Shown here: positions 23,751 to 31,978 of the stretch, in pieces
How the letters are laid out: every line of letters starts with the position of its first letter
How positions within the stretch are numbered: position 1 is the stretch's first letter
DNA from: Candidatus Denitrolinea symbiosum
GTDB taxonomy: Bacteria > Chloroflexota > Anaerolineae > Anaerolineales > Villigracilaceae
DNA length: 64,000 nt
Assembly (NCBI GenBank): GCA_017312345.1
Contig: BLAA01000001.1
Coordinates: 1,364,001-1,428,000 of the forward strand
Direction of reading: 5' to 3'
Program-made: the position numbers and the translations under genes
Notes under the pieces: generated by a model
Databases searched by the model: none
Told to the model about the DNA's origin: nothing
Seen by the model: only the letters and a program-made list of their open reading frames with translations

Positions 23751-26387
23751 TCACCTTGCACTAAACTTTGGTTTGAACCCGCGCAGGCGATTGGCATTCC
23801 CAACAACCGTCACAGACGAGAACGCCATCGCTGCGCCAGCAATTAATGGACTCAACAACAAGCCTAAGAAGGGGAAGAGTACGCCCATTGCAATAGGAAT
23901 ACCCAAAACATTATAGAAAAATGCACCGACCAGGTTTTGGTAAATATTGGTCATTGTGGCGCGGCTGACTTCAATCGCTGTGACCACACCCTTGAGACTG
24001 CCTTTGATAAGTGTGATGTCCGAAGCTTCGATGGCAACGTCTGTACCTGTGCCGATGGCAAGACCAACATCCGCTTGCGCGAGCGCGGGCGCATCGTTGA
24101 TACCGTCGCCAACCATTGCGACTTTTTTGCCTTCTGCTTGCAACTGTTGAATATTCTGCGCCTTATCTTCGGGAAGAACTTCCGCCAGCACGCGCGTCAC
24201 ACCAACCCTGCGTGCAATCGCTTCGGCAGTGCGACGGTTGTCGCCTGTGATCATGACCACTTCGATGCCCATACTTTGCAGGGCTTTGATCGCTTCGGCA
24301 GAATCTTCCTTGACTGTATCCGCCACCGCAATGATGCCCGCGGCTTTGCCATCGAGCGCGATAAACATGGGAGTCTTGCCATCATCTGCAAGGGACTTTG
24401 ATTTTTCTTCCAGCGAGCCGAGAACAATATTTTCGCGATTCATCAACTTGAGATTTCCAATCAATATGCTTCGTCCTTCGACTTTGGCTGAAACACCGTG
24501 ACCAGGAATGGCATCAAAGTCTTGTACCTCCGCCATTTCCAATTTGCGCGCCTGCGCACCTTCAACGATTGCCTGTGCCAAAGGATGTTCACTGACTTTT
24601 TCAACGGACGAAGCTAATCTCAACAGTTCATCATCTTTCACGATTGGCTTGTCGCTGATTAAGACGTCTGTTAATTCAGGCTTGCCTTTTGTGATCGTCC
24701 CTGTCTTATCCAACACCACGGTTTGAATCGCACGTGCCATTTGAAGTGCTTCACCAGAGCGGATAAGAATTCCATTTTCCGCGCCTTTTCCGATGCCAAC
24801 CATCAAACTCATTGGCGTGGCAAGTCCCAGCGCACATGGGCATGCGATGATCAGCACGGTTACGCTTGTGACCAGCGCATAAACGAGTTGAGGTTGCGGT
24901 CCAATCACGAACCAGATGACGAAAGTCCACACAGCCAGGATCATCACGATGGGAACGAAGTAACCAGATACGGTATCGGCAAGACGCGCAATTGGCGCTT
25001 TTGAGTTCTGTGCGTCCTGCACCATCCTGACGATTTGCGCGAGCGCGGTATCTTTGCCAACCTTGGTTGTGCGGAATTTGAACGCGCCTGTTTTGTTGAT
25101 GGTCGCGCCGATGACTTCATCCCCCATCTTTTTTGAGGTCGGCAGTGACTCTCCCGTCAGCATGGACTCATCCACAGCTGAACTGCCTTCGACAATGACT
25201 CCGTCCACAGGAATTTTCTCACCTGGGCGGACTTGGATCACATCACCAACCAACACTTCTTCAACAGGTAAATCCATCTCTTTGCCGTCGCGGATGACAC
25301 GCGCTGTCTTCGCTTGCAAGCCAAGCAATTTCTTGATCGCTGAACTGGATTGTCCTTTTGCGCGGAGTTCAAGCGCTTGTCCCAGCACAACCAATGCAAT
25401 CACCACTGCAACGACATCATAAAAGGGTTCCGATGTGCCTTCGGGAAAAACGGAGGGAAATGCAACTGCAAATGTTGAATACAACCATGCCGCGCCTGTG
25501 CCAAGTGCGATCAACGTATTCATGTTCGCAGAACGATGTTTGAACGCCGCCCATGCGCCCGTGAAAAAGTCATAGCCTGAATAGAACAGTACGGGCAGTG
25601 TTGCAACAGCGGAAAGTATCCATGACCATCGGATTGTCTCCATTGATAGATCACGTATCAATGGCACGTATTGCGGGTACGCAAACAACAATACAGGCAC
25701 TGAAATAATCGCCGCGAACCAGAACATTTTCATCAAGCGGCTGTATTCACGCGCATGAGCCTCTTCCTGTTTGTCTACGGGTGCATCGCTCAACGCGGCG
25801 CGTGGCTTGTAGCCCCAGGTTTCAATCGCCGCGTTCAACTGCGAGAGAGTTGTATTTTGCGGCAGATAGTCTACCGTCGCTTCCTGAGTAGCGATGTTGA
25901 CGTTCGCATTCAAAACGCCCTGGGTGGCTTTCAATTCATCCTCGATAAATTTCACACACGAGGCGCAGCGCAAATTCTCAATGCCAATGCGTGTCTGTGC
26001 ACCATCCACGGTATAGCCAGCGGATCGGATGGCGCCAGCCAGCCCGACGAGATTGATTTTTTGCGGATCATAATCGAGCTGCACCAAACCTGCCCCTGCA
26101 TTCACGGTCACCCGATCCACTCCGTTCAGGGATAGCAAACCTGCTTCAAGCTTTGTCGCGGGTCTGACCATAGGCAGGTCTGCAACGGGCAATTCGATGC
26201 GGGAAAGAGTCTGCTCAGGGTTGAAACCTGTTGTCGCAGACGTCATCACATAACGGTGCGGATCTTTGTCGAATTGATCCACGCAGGATTGAGAACAAAA
26301 ATAAAACGCCTGCCCCATGTGGTTGCGTTTTGCGAAAGCGTCTTGGGGCTCGATCTCCATTCCACATACAGGGTCACGGACGGTCAT
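23751..26387 (-). CDS. copA: P1B-1 copper ATPase with N-terminal YHS domain
   Basis: This 878-residue Cu(I) exporter begins with a YHS domain (DPVCGMEIE and [13 protein letters not shown], residues 5-48). Two ferredoxin-like modules follow: one without cysteines and one with CASC (141-144). The membrane motif is C516-P-C518, with TGES at 411-414, DKTGT and [11 protein letters not shown] together with the YHS fusion is typical of copper-exporting P1B-1 ATPases. It leads an eight-gene operon encoding thiol, lipoprotein-modifying and cupredoxin proteins. The promoter carries the shared palindrome. Confidence 0.93.
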   Translation of the reverse strand: MTVRDPVCGMEIEPQDAFAKRNHMGQAFYFCSQSCVDQFDKDPHRYVMTSATTGFNPEQTLSRIELPVADLPMVRPATKLEAGLLSLNGVDRVTVNAGAGLVQLDYDPQKINLVGLAGAIRSAGYTVDGAQTRIGIENLRCASCVKFIEDELKATQGVLNANVNIATQEATVDYLPQNTTLSQLNAAIETWGYKPRAALSDAPVDKQEEAHAREYSRLMKMFWFAAIISVPVLLFAYPQYVPLIRDLSMETIRWSWILSAVATLPVLFYSGYDFFTGAWAAFKHRSANMNTLIALGTGAAWLYSTFAVAFPSVFPEGTSEPFYDVVAVVIALVVLGQALELRAKGQSSSAIKKLLGLQAKTARVIRDGKEMDLPVEEVLVGDVIQVRPGEKIPVDGVIVEGSSAVDESMLTGESLPTSKKMGDEVIGATINKTGAFKFRTTKVGKDTALAQIVRMVQDAQNSKAPIARLADTVSGYFVPIVMILAVWTFVIWFVIGPQPQLVYALVTSVTVLIIACPCALGLATPMSLMVGIGKGAENGILIRSGEALQMARAIQTVVLDKTGTITKGKPELTDVLISDKPIVKDDELLRLASSVEKVSEHPLAQAIVEGAQARKLEMAEVQDFDAIPGHGVSAKVEGRSILIGNLKLMNRENIVLGSLEEKSKSLADDGKTPMFIALDGKAAGIIAVADTVKEDSAEAIKALQSMGIEVVMITGDNRRTAEAIARRVGVTRVLAEVLPEDKAQNIQQLQAEGKKVAMVGDGINDAPALAQADVGLAIGTGTDVAIEASDITLIKGSLKGVVTAIEVSRATMTNIYQNLVGAFFYNVLGIPIAMGVLFPFLGLLLSPLIAGAAMAFSSVTVVGNANRLRGFKPKFSAR

Positions 26388-26416
26388 GGTTGCCTACCTT
26401 CTCATAAGATGCCAAT

Positions 26417-26485
26417 AGTTTATATCCGTTAGACGACAGGAGGGAGCGATTTTCAGCCTGATTCCATATAAGCAAAATGGCCTAT
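26417..26485 (-). promoter_or_regulatory. shared palindrome and -10 box, copA operon
   Basis: Site ATAAGCAAAATGGCCTAT at 26468-26485; -10-like TAAACT at 26417-26422, centre distance 57 bp. The site overlaps the terminator of the upstream gene. Confidence 0.72.
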
Positions 26486-26502
26486 CTTTTGGATAGGCCA
26501 TT
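26476..26502 (-). terminator. terminator overlapping a regulon site
   Basis: AATGGCCTATC pairs perfectly with GATAGGCCATT around a five-base loop, followed on the minus strand by TTGCTTAT. It ends the zinc-ribbon gene; one arm is also part of the copA operator. Confidence 0.8.
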
Positions 26503-26523
26503 CAAGGACGAAACTGCTTCCCT

Positions 26524-26886
26524 CTATTTTAGCGCGGTGCCGCAGTGGGGACAATTCTTCCAGTCGGTTTGCACGCCTTTTCCGCAGTTGGGGCAAGGCG
26601 TGGCGGAGGCAGGGGTATTGTTTCCCGCGTTTCTCGTCAGCGCAACAACGCCGTACACGACGAGGGCGATGATGCTGATGGGAATGAGCCACATGAAGAT
26701 CATGCCGAGTCCCATCCCGAACCAGCCGAAGGGAGAATAACCCGAATTCATCATACCGTAGCCGCGACTACCGCCCCAGCCTCCCATCATGCCATAACCG
26801 CCACCGAACATTGTGCCGATCCAAAAGAGGATAACGAGGGCGACAATCGCAACCAGGATGACAGCCAACCAGTTTGTTTTTTTCAT
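26524..26886 (-). CDS. zinc-ribbon membrane protein
   Basis: This 120-residue protein starts at 26886 behind AAAGGA; a longer frame overlaps the upstream small gene and is rejected. It has two helices (about 6-27 and 60-83) separated by a Gly/Met/Tyr-rich loop (GYGMMGGWGG), and a C-terminal zinc ribbon CPNCGK...CPHCGT. The Met-rich loop may bind copper. It pairs with a 57-residue relative directly upstream. Confidence 0.72.
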   Translation of the reverse strand: MKKTNWLAVILVAIVALVILFWIGTMFGGGYGMMGGWGGSRGYGMMNSGYSPFGWFGMGLGMIFMWLIPISIIALVVYGVVALTRNAGNNTPASATPCPNCGKGVQTDWKNCPHCGTALK

Positions 26887-26899
26887 ATTGAGATTCCTT

Positions 26900-27073
26900 T
26901 CATAAGGTCTGTCCGCAGTGCGGGCAGGTTTTCCAATCGTTCTGTACTGCTTGTCTGCATTGGGGGCAGGTACGATTTGAGTCAGGCTTGAATGCAATGA
27001 CCAGATTGTTGCCAGAAATCGCGTAAACGACCAGGCCGATCAGTAACAAGGGGATAATCCACATGAGAAACAT
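26900..27073 (-). CDS. 57-residue membrane zinc-ribbon protein
   Basis: ATG at 27073 follows AAGGAG. The frame encodes one helix (MFLMWIIPLLLIGLVVYAI), a short linker and a zinc ribbon CPQCRQ...CPHCGQ. It ends 13 bases before the next zinc-ribbon gene, to which its C-terminal half is clearly related, so the pair likely arose by duplication. Confidence 0.75.
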   Translation of the reverse strand: MFLMWIIPLLLIGLVVYAISGNNLVIAFKPDSNRTCPQCRQAVQNDWKTCPHCGQTL

Positions 27074-27169
27074 GATTTGCTCCTTTTCGATGTTCCAAGA
27101 ATATCAGGCGTGATTAAAGTTTCGGTAAAAAAAGCAACAAGAGCCGATGAAGATTTTTGAACTTGCGTC

Positions 27170-27187
27170 ACATGCAAACTGGCCTAT
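27170..27187 (-). promoter_or_regulatory. shared palindrome upstream of the zinc-ribbon pair
   Basis: ACATGCAAACTGGCCTAT keeps the right half-site and part of the left. No -10 box is found at the 57-bp distance, so this is a weaker member. Confidence 0.5.
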
Positions 27188-27204
27188 CCGAAAATAGGCC
27201 GGTT
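27177..27204 (-). terminator. terminator of the YHS gene overlapping a regulon site
   Basis: AACTGGCCTAT and ATAGGCCGGTT form an 11-bp stem (one wobble) with a six-base loop, 25 bases past the YHS stop. Confidence 0.7.
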
Positions 27205-27228
27205 GCAAGGAGAGGAGAGGGATGCGAT

Positions 27229-27408
27229 TTAGTGATGGTGGGCGTGTTCGTCAGCTTTTCCGAGGTACTTTTCAGGCTCCTTGTCGAAAGCCTTCTTGCA
27301 ACCGAGCGAGCAGAAGTAGTAGGTCTGGCCGTTGTACTCGGATTTGCCAGCGGCGGTCTCGGGCGTCACTTCCATGCCGCAGATTGGATCTTTGAAGGTT
27401 TGAGTCAT
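27229..27408 (-). CDS. YHS-domain mini-protein
   Basis: This 59-residue YHS protein contains DPICGMEV, then TYYFCSLGCKKAFDKEPEKYL and a His-rich end (EHAHHH). The pattern matches metal-binding YHS domains fused to CopA proteins. The start ATG at 27408 follows GGAG. It is single-cistron, with a degenerate shared palindrome about 49 bases upstream. Confidence 0.85.
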   Translation of the reverse strand: MTQTFKDPICGMEVTPETAAGKSEYNGQTYYFCSLGCKKAFDKEPEKYLGKADEHAHHH

Positions 27409-27456
27409 GGCGAGTCTCCTTTCATCCTGATTTTCCGATATTTTCTTCGGTTTGGC

Positions 27457-27474
27457 GAGGGCTAAATGGCCTAA
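27457..27474 (-). promoter_or_regulatory. degenerate copy of the shared palindrome
   Basis: GAGGGCTAAATGGCCTAA matches the right half-site and GGC of the left. It lies only 49 bases before the YHS start, so its promoter geometry differs from the others. Confidence 0.4.
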
Positions 27475-27486
27475 CTCCCAACAGGC

Positions 27487-28866
27487 TTACATGCGCATCG
27501 CCATAGGGAGTATGAACAAGTAGATGTTCATTGCGGTGAGGATTACCATCAACACCGCGTAAGGCGCGAAGGTTGTCCAGGCTTTGCCGTTGGGATGGCT
27601 TGATTTGGCAATGCGATAGGCGGCGTAGAGCGAACCGATAAAGCCCAGTCCGATCAGCCCGAATTGCAGGATCTGGATCGTCTCCATGCTCACCAGTGCG
27701 GGGGACGCGCCGTGGACTTCCTGCCCGAACAGGGCTAAGGCGGTGTAGAAAATGGATTTGCCTTCCGCCAGCAGGTGGAACAGATTGTGGGCAATGTGAG
27801 CCGCCACATCCAGCGCGATGATGGCGTAGCCGAAGCGGGTGAAGTTTTCCACGAGGCTCACCTTATTGAATTTACTTGCGAACCACGAAGTGAGTCCGAG
27901 TAGGGCGACGGGGATGATGATCGCAATTGCGAAGGTAATACTGAACGTGATGGCGTAGTTGGTCGTGCCGACCGCGTTTTCCAACCACTTCAACATACTG
28001 CTCCACACTTCGAGCATGGTCACATTCTGGACGAAGACGATGCCCATGATGACCGCCGAGAGGAAGGCCTCTTCCATCTTCGGTTTGCGGACGAACCACA
28101 ATTCCTTCGTAGGCGGGCGGACAGTCAACTGGATCGAGTCGTTCGGGCAGTTTTTGATGCAGTCCGCGCAGATGACGCAGTTGGCGTTGGAGTCCATCGT
28201 CTTGGGAAACTCGAACAGCGGACAGCCTGGCGCTTTTTCCGTGCCTTTGTAGCACGCGGCAATCGTGCAGGTGGCGCAGATTTCGGGCGTGCCGCGCAAC
28301 GCCAACATGCCTGTACGGGCATAGTTTCCAGATAAACCGCCGAGGAAGCAAACGTGACGGCAGAAGGTGCGGCGTTCAAAGAATGAACCCGAGGCGATCA
28401 CGCCCGTTGTAAGAGTCAGCATGAGGATACCCGAGCCGAAGGGGTTTTCTACCACACCCCAAACGTGGTCGCTCCAGGTGATGAAGATGAAGAGCGCGTC
28501 GATGATCCAAATGCCGTATTTTTTCAGGAACTTCGGAACGGGACGATTATTGCCGACAAATTTCTGAACCAGGTCGTTGATGGTCGCGAATGGACAGATG
28601 GCGCACCAGAAACGCCCGAGGAACAGGAAGATGATCGGGATGATCGGCCACCACAGCACCCAGGTCAGGGCGGTGCCGAGGTTGTCGTGCGCGGATTCGG
28701 GTCCGAGCAGGAGTTGGAACATGATCACCATGAAGAGGATCAAAGTCGGCCACTGGATGATTCCAGGGAACCAGCGACTACGCATGAATCGGTCAATGGG
28801 TTTGTATTGCAGGAGGTTGCCTCCGGCAAAGATACTTTTATTTCGGGGTTTGAGTTCGAGCGCCAT
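27487..28866 (-). CDS. NapH-like polyferredoxin membrane protein (paralogue)
   Basis: This 459-residue membrane protein resembles the one at 15204-16535. Cysteine groups are CAICPF, CRHVCFLGG, CATCTIAACYKG and CVICADCIKNCPND. The ATG at 28866 has GGTGG eight bases upstream; a GTG at 28878 is an alternative. It overlaps or abuts a FixH/YtkA-like exported protein, the pairing seen in copper-dependent oxidase assembly operons. It probably moves electrons across the membrane toward copper or disulfide substrates. Confidence 0.85.
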   Translation of the reverse strand: MALELKPRNKSIFAGGNLLQYKPIDRFMRSRWFPGIIQWPTLILFMVIMFQLLLGPESAHDNLGTALTWVLWWPIIPIIFLFLGRFWCAICPFATINDLVQKFVGNNRPVPKFLKKYGIWIIDALFIFITWSDHVWGVVENPFGSGILMLTLTTGVIASGSFFERRTFCRHVCFLGGLSGNYARTGMLALRGTPEICATCTIAACYKGTEKAPGCPLFEFPKTMDSNANCVICADCIKNCPNDSIQLTVRPPTKELWFVRKPKMEEAFLSAVIMGIVFVQNVTMLEVWSSMLKWLENAVGTTNYAITFSITFAIAIIIPVALLGLTSWFASKFNKVSLVENFTRFGYAIIALDVAAHIAHNLFHLLAEGKSIFYTALALFGQEVHGASPALVSMETIQILQFGLIGLGFIGSLYAAYRIAKSSHPNGKAWTTFAPYAVLMVILTAMNIYLFILPMAMRM

Positions 28867-28867
28867 G

Positions 28868-29533
28868 TTATTTTCCACCTTTCACGGTGATGGATTTTTG
28901 TTTCTTCAGCACGCCTGCCGCGGCAACGAGGGCGACATTCACTGCCGCAAAACTCCACAGCACAATGTTCTTGGAGTTCGAACCTGTCACCTTGACTACA
29001 AAATCGGCCTGCAACATTTCGCCGTCCACATGGAACATCACATGCACGTCATGCTCGCCAGTTGCTTCCAAGTGCGTTTGAACGATGTACATGCCATGTT
29101 CAGACTCAGTCATCGCAATTGGATTCGCAGATTCTTCATCGTGAGCGGGCGCGTCAGACGGATTGTTGGGGCGCATGACCCCAGTTTCCTGCGTCGGCTC
29201 CCCGCCCATATCCATGCCTGACATCGAATCCTGCGGGGCGCTGTCATGCGAGTCCGTCTCAGTTTCATCATGACCGTCCGCCTTTGGCGCAACAAGAATT
29301 TCCACATCGACGTCGCTGAGGGGCATGCCCATGCTGTCGGTGACCGTGACCACCAAAATATTCTCACCCTTCACCCACTCGTTCTGGCTGTCCAACGTGA
29401 CATGATAGCCGTTTACCTCCATCTCCAGACCATCTCCGCCATCCCCTTCGCTTGCAGACACAGGAACAGGATTTGCGAAAATTGCTGTGATGACGAATAG
29501 CAAAATCGAACTTGCGTAGAGAATCTGTTTCAT
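28868..29533 (-). CDS. exported His/Met/Asp-rich FixH/YtkA-like protein
   Basis: This 221-residue protein starts at 29533 behind GGGAGG. It has a signal peptide (about 1-28), an immunoglobulin-like beta domain (VTLDSQNEWVKGENILVVTVTDSMGMPLSDVDVEILV), an acidic His/Met-rich insert (GHDETETDSHDS, SGMDMGGE), a second beta segment and a C-terminal membrane helix. The layout resembles YtkA/FixH-type domains, and the insert could bind copper. It is co-transcribed with the Fe-S protein. Confidence 0.72.
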   Translation of the reverse strand: MKQILYASSILLFVITAIFANPVPVSASEGDGGDGLEMEVNGYHVTLDSQNEWVKGENILVVTVTDSMGMPLSDVDVEILVAPKADGHDETETDSHDSAPQDSMSGMDMGGEPTQETGVMRPNNPSDAPAHDEESANPIAMTESEHGMYIVQTHLEATGEHDVHVMFHVDGEMLQADFVVKVTGSNSKNIVLWSFAAVNVALVAAAGVLKKQKSITVKGGK

Positions 29534-29602
29534 TGATCCTCCCCAACGGTGAGTGTGCAACTGAGCATTGATATGCCTCCGTGAAAAATTTAGAGTTGCG
29601 CT

Positions 29603-29671
29603 ATCTTACCCATCCCAAGCAACCCTGCTCACCGCCGAATTGCCGTAAATTCCCCACGCCATTCTGCTTAT
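29603..29671 (-). promoter_or_regulatory. shared palindrome and -10 box, FixH-like/Fe-S unit
   Basis: Site CCACGCCATTCTGCTTAT at 29654-29671 (left half degenerate); -10 TAAGAT at 29603-29608, centre distance 57 bp. Confidence 0.7.
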
Positions 29672-29675
29672 GACG

Positions 29676-29708
29676 AACATCACCCAGTCTGTATGACTGG
29701 GTGATGTT
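29676..29708 (-). terminator. strong hairpin after the DsbA/rhodanese/YHS operon
   Basis: AACATCACCCAGTC (29676-29689) and GACTGGGTGATGTT (29695-29708) form a perfect 14-bp stem 17 bases past the YHS stop. The tail is only weakly T-rich. Confidence 0.75.
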
Positions 29709-29724
29709 GAAGTTTTCCATTGGA

Positions 29725-29892
29725 TCACGGTTGTTTTTGGCGTTCCATTTCCTGAAGATACTTCTCAGGCTCCCTGTCGAATAATTGTTTGCACAGCGCG
29801 GCGCAGAAATAGTACGTTTCTCCTTTGTACGTGGAGGTTGCCGCGGCAGTCGCTTTTAGGATTCTCATGCCGCATACTGGGTCGGTTGTCAT
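29725..29892 (-). CDS. YHS-domain mini-protein
   Basis: This 55-residue protein begins MTTDPVCGMRI and contains TYYFCAALCKQLFDREPEKYL. AAGGAG lies ahead of the ATG at 29892. It is the last gene of the CcdA-DsbA-rhodanese operon and a close relative of the YHS proteins at 27229 and 37906. Confidence 0.85.
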   Translation of the reverse strand: MTTDPVCGMRILKATAAATSTYKGETYYFCAALCKQLFDREPEKYLQEMERQKQP

Positions 29893-29902
29893 TCATTGCT
29901 CC

Positions 29903-30325
29903 TTATTGTTCGATTTCGTATCCTGCGTTTTCCCAGTCCACCATGCCGCCTGTCAGATTCCAGACATTGGTATAACCAAGAGACACAAGTTCATCCACCG
30001 CAATGGTGCTCATGCGCCCACTGCGACAGTAGAGGACAATCTTCGCGTTTTTATCGGCGGGCAGTTGCGACAGATTGGCGGGGTCTGCGATCTGGTCATA
30101 CGGAATGGATAAATCCGTGCCAGCGATATTCCCCGCAAACGGGATGTGAACGTTGACGAAAACGAAATCCTTGTTTTTCAACATCGCGTTCAAATCATCC
30201 GCCATGACGTTCTGGTACGAACCTCCCGCTACCGTGACCGTTTCGCCCGTGACCTGCGCGGACTCGCCCTGGCAGGCCGTCAACACTACCAGTAGAAACA
30301 CTGCCAGCAAAACAATTTTTTTCAT
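29903..30325 (-). CDS. rhodanese-domain lipoprotein
   Basis: This 140-residue lipoprotein starts MKKIVLL at 30325, preceded by GGAG; the lipobox is LTAC. The rhodanese domain keeps the active-site loop YCRSGRMS and ends GGMVDWENAGYEIE. Exported rhodaneses handle persulfide sulfur or thiols. Here it follows a DsbA-like protein, which supports extracytoplasmic thiol chemistry. Confidence 0.88.
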   Translation of the reverse strand: MKKIVLLAVFLLVVLTACQGESAQVTGETVTVAGGSYQNVMADDLNAMLKNKDFVFVNVHIPFAGNIAGTDLSIPYDQIADPANLSQLPADKNAKIVLYCRSGRMSTIAVDELVSLGYTNVWNLTGGMVDWENAGYEIEQ

Positions 30326-30339
30326 CACACTCTCCATGC

Positions 30340-31086
30340 TTACGGAATTTCTCCCGCGAGTTCCTTGTCAATGATCTGGGTAAAGGCGGTCAGCGGTTGC
30401 GCGCCGACAAGCGCCAGTCCGTTGATGAAGAACGTGGGCGTGGACTGCACGCCGAGGCCGAGGGCAAAATCCGAATCGGCCTGCACCTGATTCTTGTATT
30501 TGTTGGTATTCACGCAATCCTCGAATGCAGATGTATTCAGCTTCAGGTCGCTCGCAATTTGCAGGTAGAGATCGCTTCCCAGTTTGTCCTGATTCTCGAA
30601 AATCTTGTCGTGGAAAGGCCAGAAGGCATTTTGCTCATTCGCGCACATGGAGGCTTCCGCGGCGGGGAAGGCCTCAGGGTGAATGGATGTTAGCGGCAGG
30701 TGGCGATAAACGAAGCGGATTTTTCCAGGATAGGCCGCCATCAATTGTTTGAAGGTCTGGTCGTAAAAGCGCTGGCAGAACGGACATTGGAAGTCGCTAA
30801 ACTCGACGATCACGATCGGCGCGTCGGCTGGACCCGTGCTGGGGAAACCGTCCGTCGCAACATCATAGCGGACGTAGCGCGGGGCTTGCGTAGCCGCAGG
30901 GATTTGCGCGGCGGATGGGTTATTCGCGGCGGCGCGCGCGGAAATGGGGGAACGCCCCCACATGAAGTAGCCTGTCAGGATTCCAACCGCAAATGCAATC
31001 ACCACCAGGATCGAATAAAAGTGGGTGCGTTTAAAGGTGATGGTGTCCTCGGAGTTGGTATCAATCTCGCTATCAGATGTTTCCAT
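30340..31086 (-). CDS. DsbA-like membrane-anchored thiol oxidoreductase
   Basis: This 248-residue protein starts METSDSE at 31086 behind AAAGG; the longer frame runs antisense-like through the CcdA gene and is rejected. It has one membrane helix (about 23-45) and a DsbA-type thioredoxin fold with CPFC in FSDFQCPFCQRFYDQ and a cis-Pro loop QSTPTFFINGLAL. It either introduces or isomerises disulfides outside the membrane; partnership with the neighbouring CcdA-like protein suggests electron supply from the cytoplasm. Confidence 0.9.
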   Translation of the reverse strand: METSDSEIDTNSEDTITFKRTHFYSILVVIAFAVGILTGYFMWGRSPISARAAANNPSAAQIPAATQAPRYVRYDVATDGFPSTGPADAPIVIVEFSDFQCPFCQRFYDQTFKQLMAAYPGKIRFVYRHLPLTSIHPEAFPAAEASMCANEQNAFWPFHDKIFENQDKLGSDLYLQIASDLKLNTSAFEDCVNTNKYKNQVQADSDFALGLGVQSTPTFFINGLALVGAQPLTAFTQIIDKELAGEIP

Positions 31087-31109
31087 GTTTACCTTTCCAT
31101 TAAATTGTT

Positions 31110-31868
31110 TTATGCGCGTTGCAGGGTATGTCCGCTCAAATAGCCGAGATAGGCGGGAACGAGCGGAAGCACGCACGGCGAGAGGAACGAGAGCAGACCT
31201 GCTATGATCGCGGTGAAGTATGTCGGCGCGGCCGCGTACGTGGCAAAGGACTCGATGAAGTAGCCGTTCTTGAACGCCCAGATCGCGATCAGGCTCATCG
31301 TGTTTGTCAGCAACAACACACCGATCGCGATGATGAACAGACCGCTGGCAATTCGGAAATATTTCTGATACGGCCTCATGCGCTTGATCCAGCCCGAAGC
31401 GCGTTCCAATCCAAGCGCCATGGCAAGGAACGGAATCCCCAATCCAAGCGAATATCCCGACGCCAGCCACATGGCCTGACCGACGGTCTGCTGGCTCAAT
31501 CCCATCGTCAGGATCGCGCCGAGCGTCGCGCCGATGCAGGGGCTCCAGCCCGCGGCGAAGAAAACGCCCATCAGCGCCGACCCGCCATATGTCCCGCGTT
31601 GACCCGAGTATTGAGTCCGCGTGTCCGCGTAAAACCAGGGCAGTCGAATTACTTCGAGAGTCGCCAGTCCGAACATGATGACAACGATCCCGCCGAGTTG
31701 GGCAATCTCTCGTTTATATGTCCCAAACACCTGCCCGACCAACGTCACCGAACCGCCCCAGCCGACGATGAATACAAGCGAGAATCCCGCCACAAAGAGG
31801 AATGCGTGCATGAAAATTTTCCAGCGTTCGTTCGGAGAGACCAGCGGAGCAGTTGCTTCCTTTGCCAT
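31110..31868 (-). CDS. CcdA-like thiol electron carrier with permuted helix order
   Basis: This 252-residue protein has about six to seven helices. CcdA normally opens with a helix carrying SPCVLPLVPAYLGYLSG, followed by FVLGFSLVF and, in helix 4, GWSPCIGPILGAIL. Here the order is changed: FLFVAGFSLVF is near residue 24, GWSPCIGATLGAIL has Cys111, and SPCVLPLVPAYLGYLSG with Cys232 forms the C-terminus. The N-terminal start is firm: the ATG at 31868 follows GAAGG, and the promoter is just upstream, so no missing first helix precedes it. The protein likely still passes reducing equivalents to the DsbA-like neighbour. Permutation is compatible with the pseudo-symmetry of CcdA. Confidence 0.88.
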   Translation of the reverse strand: MAKEATAPLVSPNERWKIFMHAFLFVAGFSLVFIVGWGGSVTLVGQVFGTYKREIAQLGGIVVIMFGLATLEVIRLPWFYADTRTQYSGQRGTYGGSALMGVFFAAGWSPCIGATLGAILTMGLSQQTVGQAMWLASGYSLGLGIPFLAMALGLERASGWIKRMRPYQKYFRIASGLFIIAIGVLLLTNTMSLIAIWAFKNGYFIESFATYAAAPTYFTAIIAGLLSFLSPCVLPLVPAYLGYLSGHTLQRA

Positions 31869-31896
31869 GCGTTCACCTTCGTTTCAGGATGCGGCA

Positions 31897-31965
31897 ATGA
31901 TAAGCCACATCCCGCCCCTGATTGAGCGCAGGATGGCGGGATGTGGAATAGGCAAAATGGCTTAT
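31897..31965 (-). promoter_or_regulatory. shared palindrome and -10 box, CcdA-like operon
   Basis: Site ATAGGCAAAATGGCTTAT at 31948-31965, the closest to consensus; -10 TATCAT at 31897-31902, centre distance 57 bp. A 12-bp inverted repeat (CCACATCCCGCC and its complement) lies between them and could end the upstream kinase transcript. Confidence 0.82.
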
Positions 31966-31978
31966 GACGTTTCTCGCT

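Noticed and set aside
31087..31470. Long N-terminus of the DsbA-like frame
   Set aside because: It runs through the CcdA-like coding region in another phase; the start at 31086 has a ribosome binding site and the expected membrane anchor.
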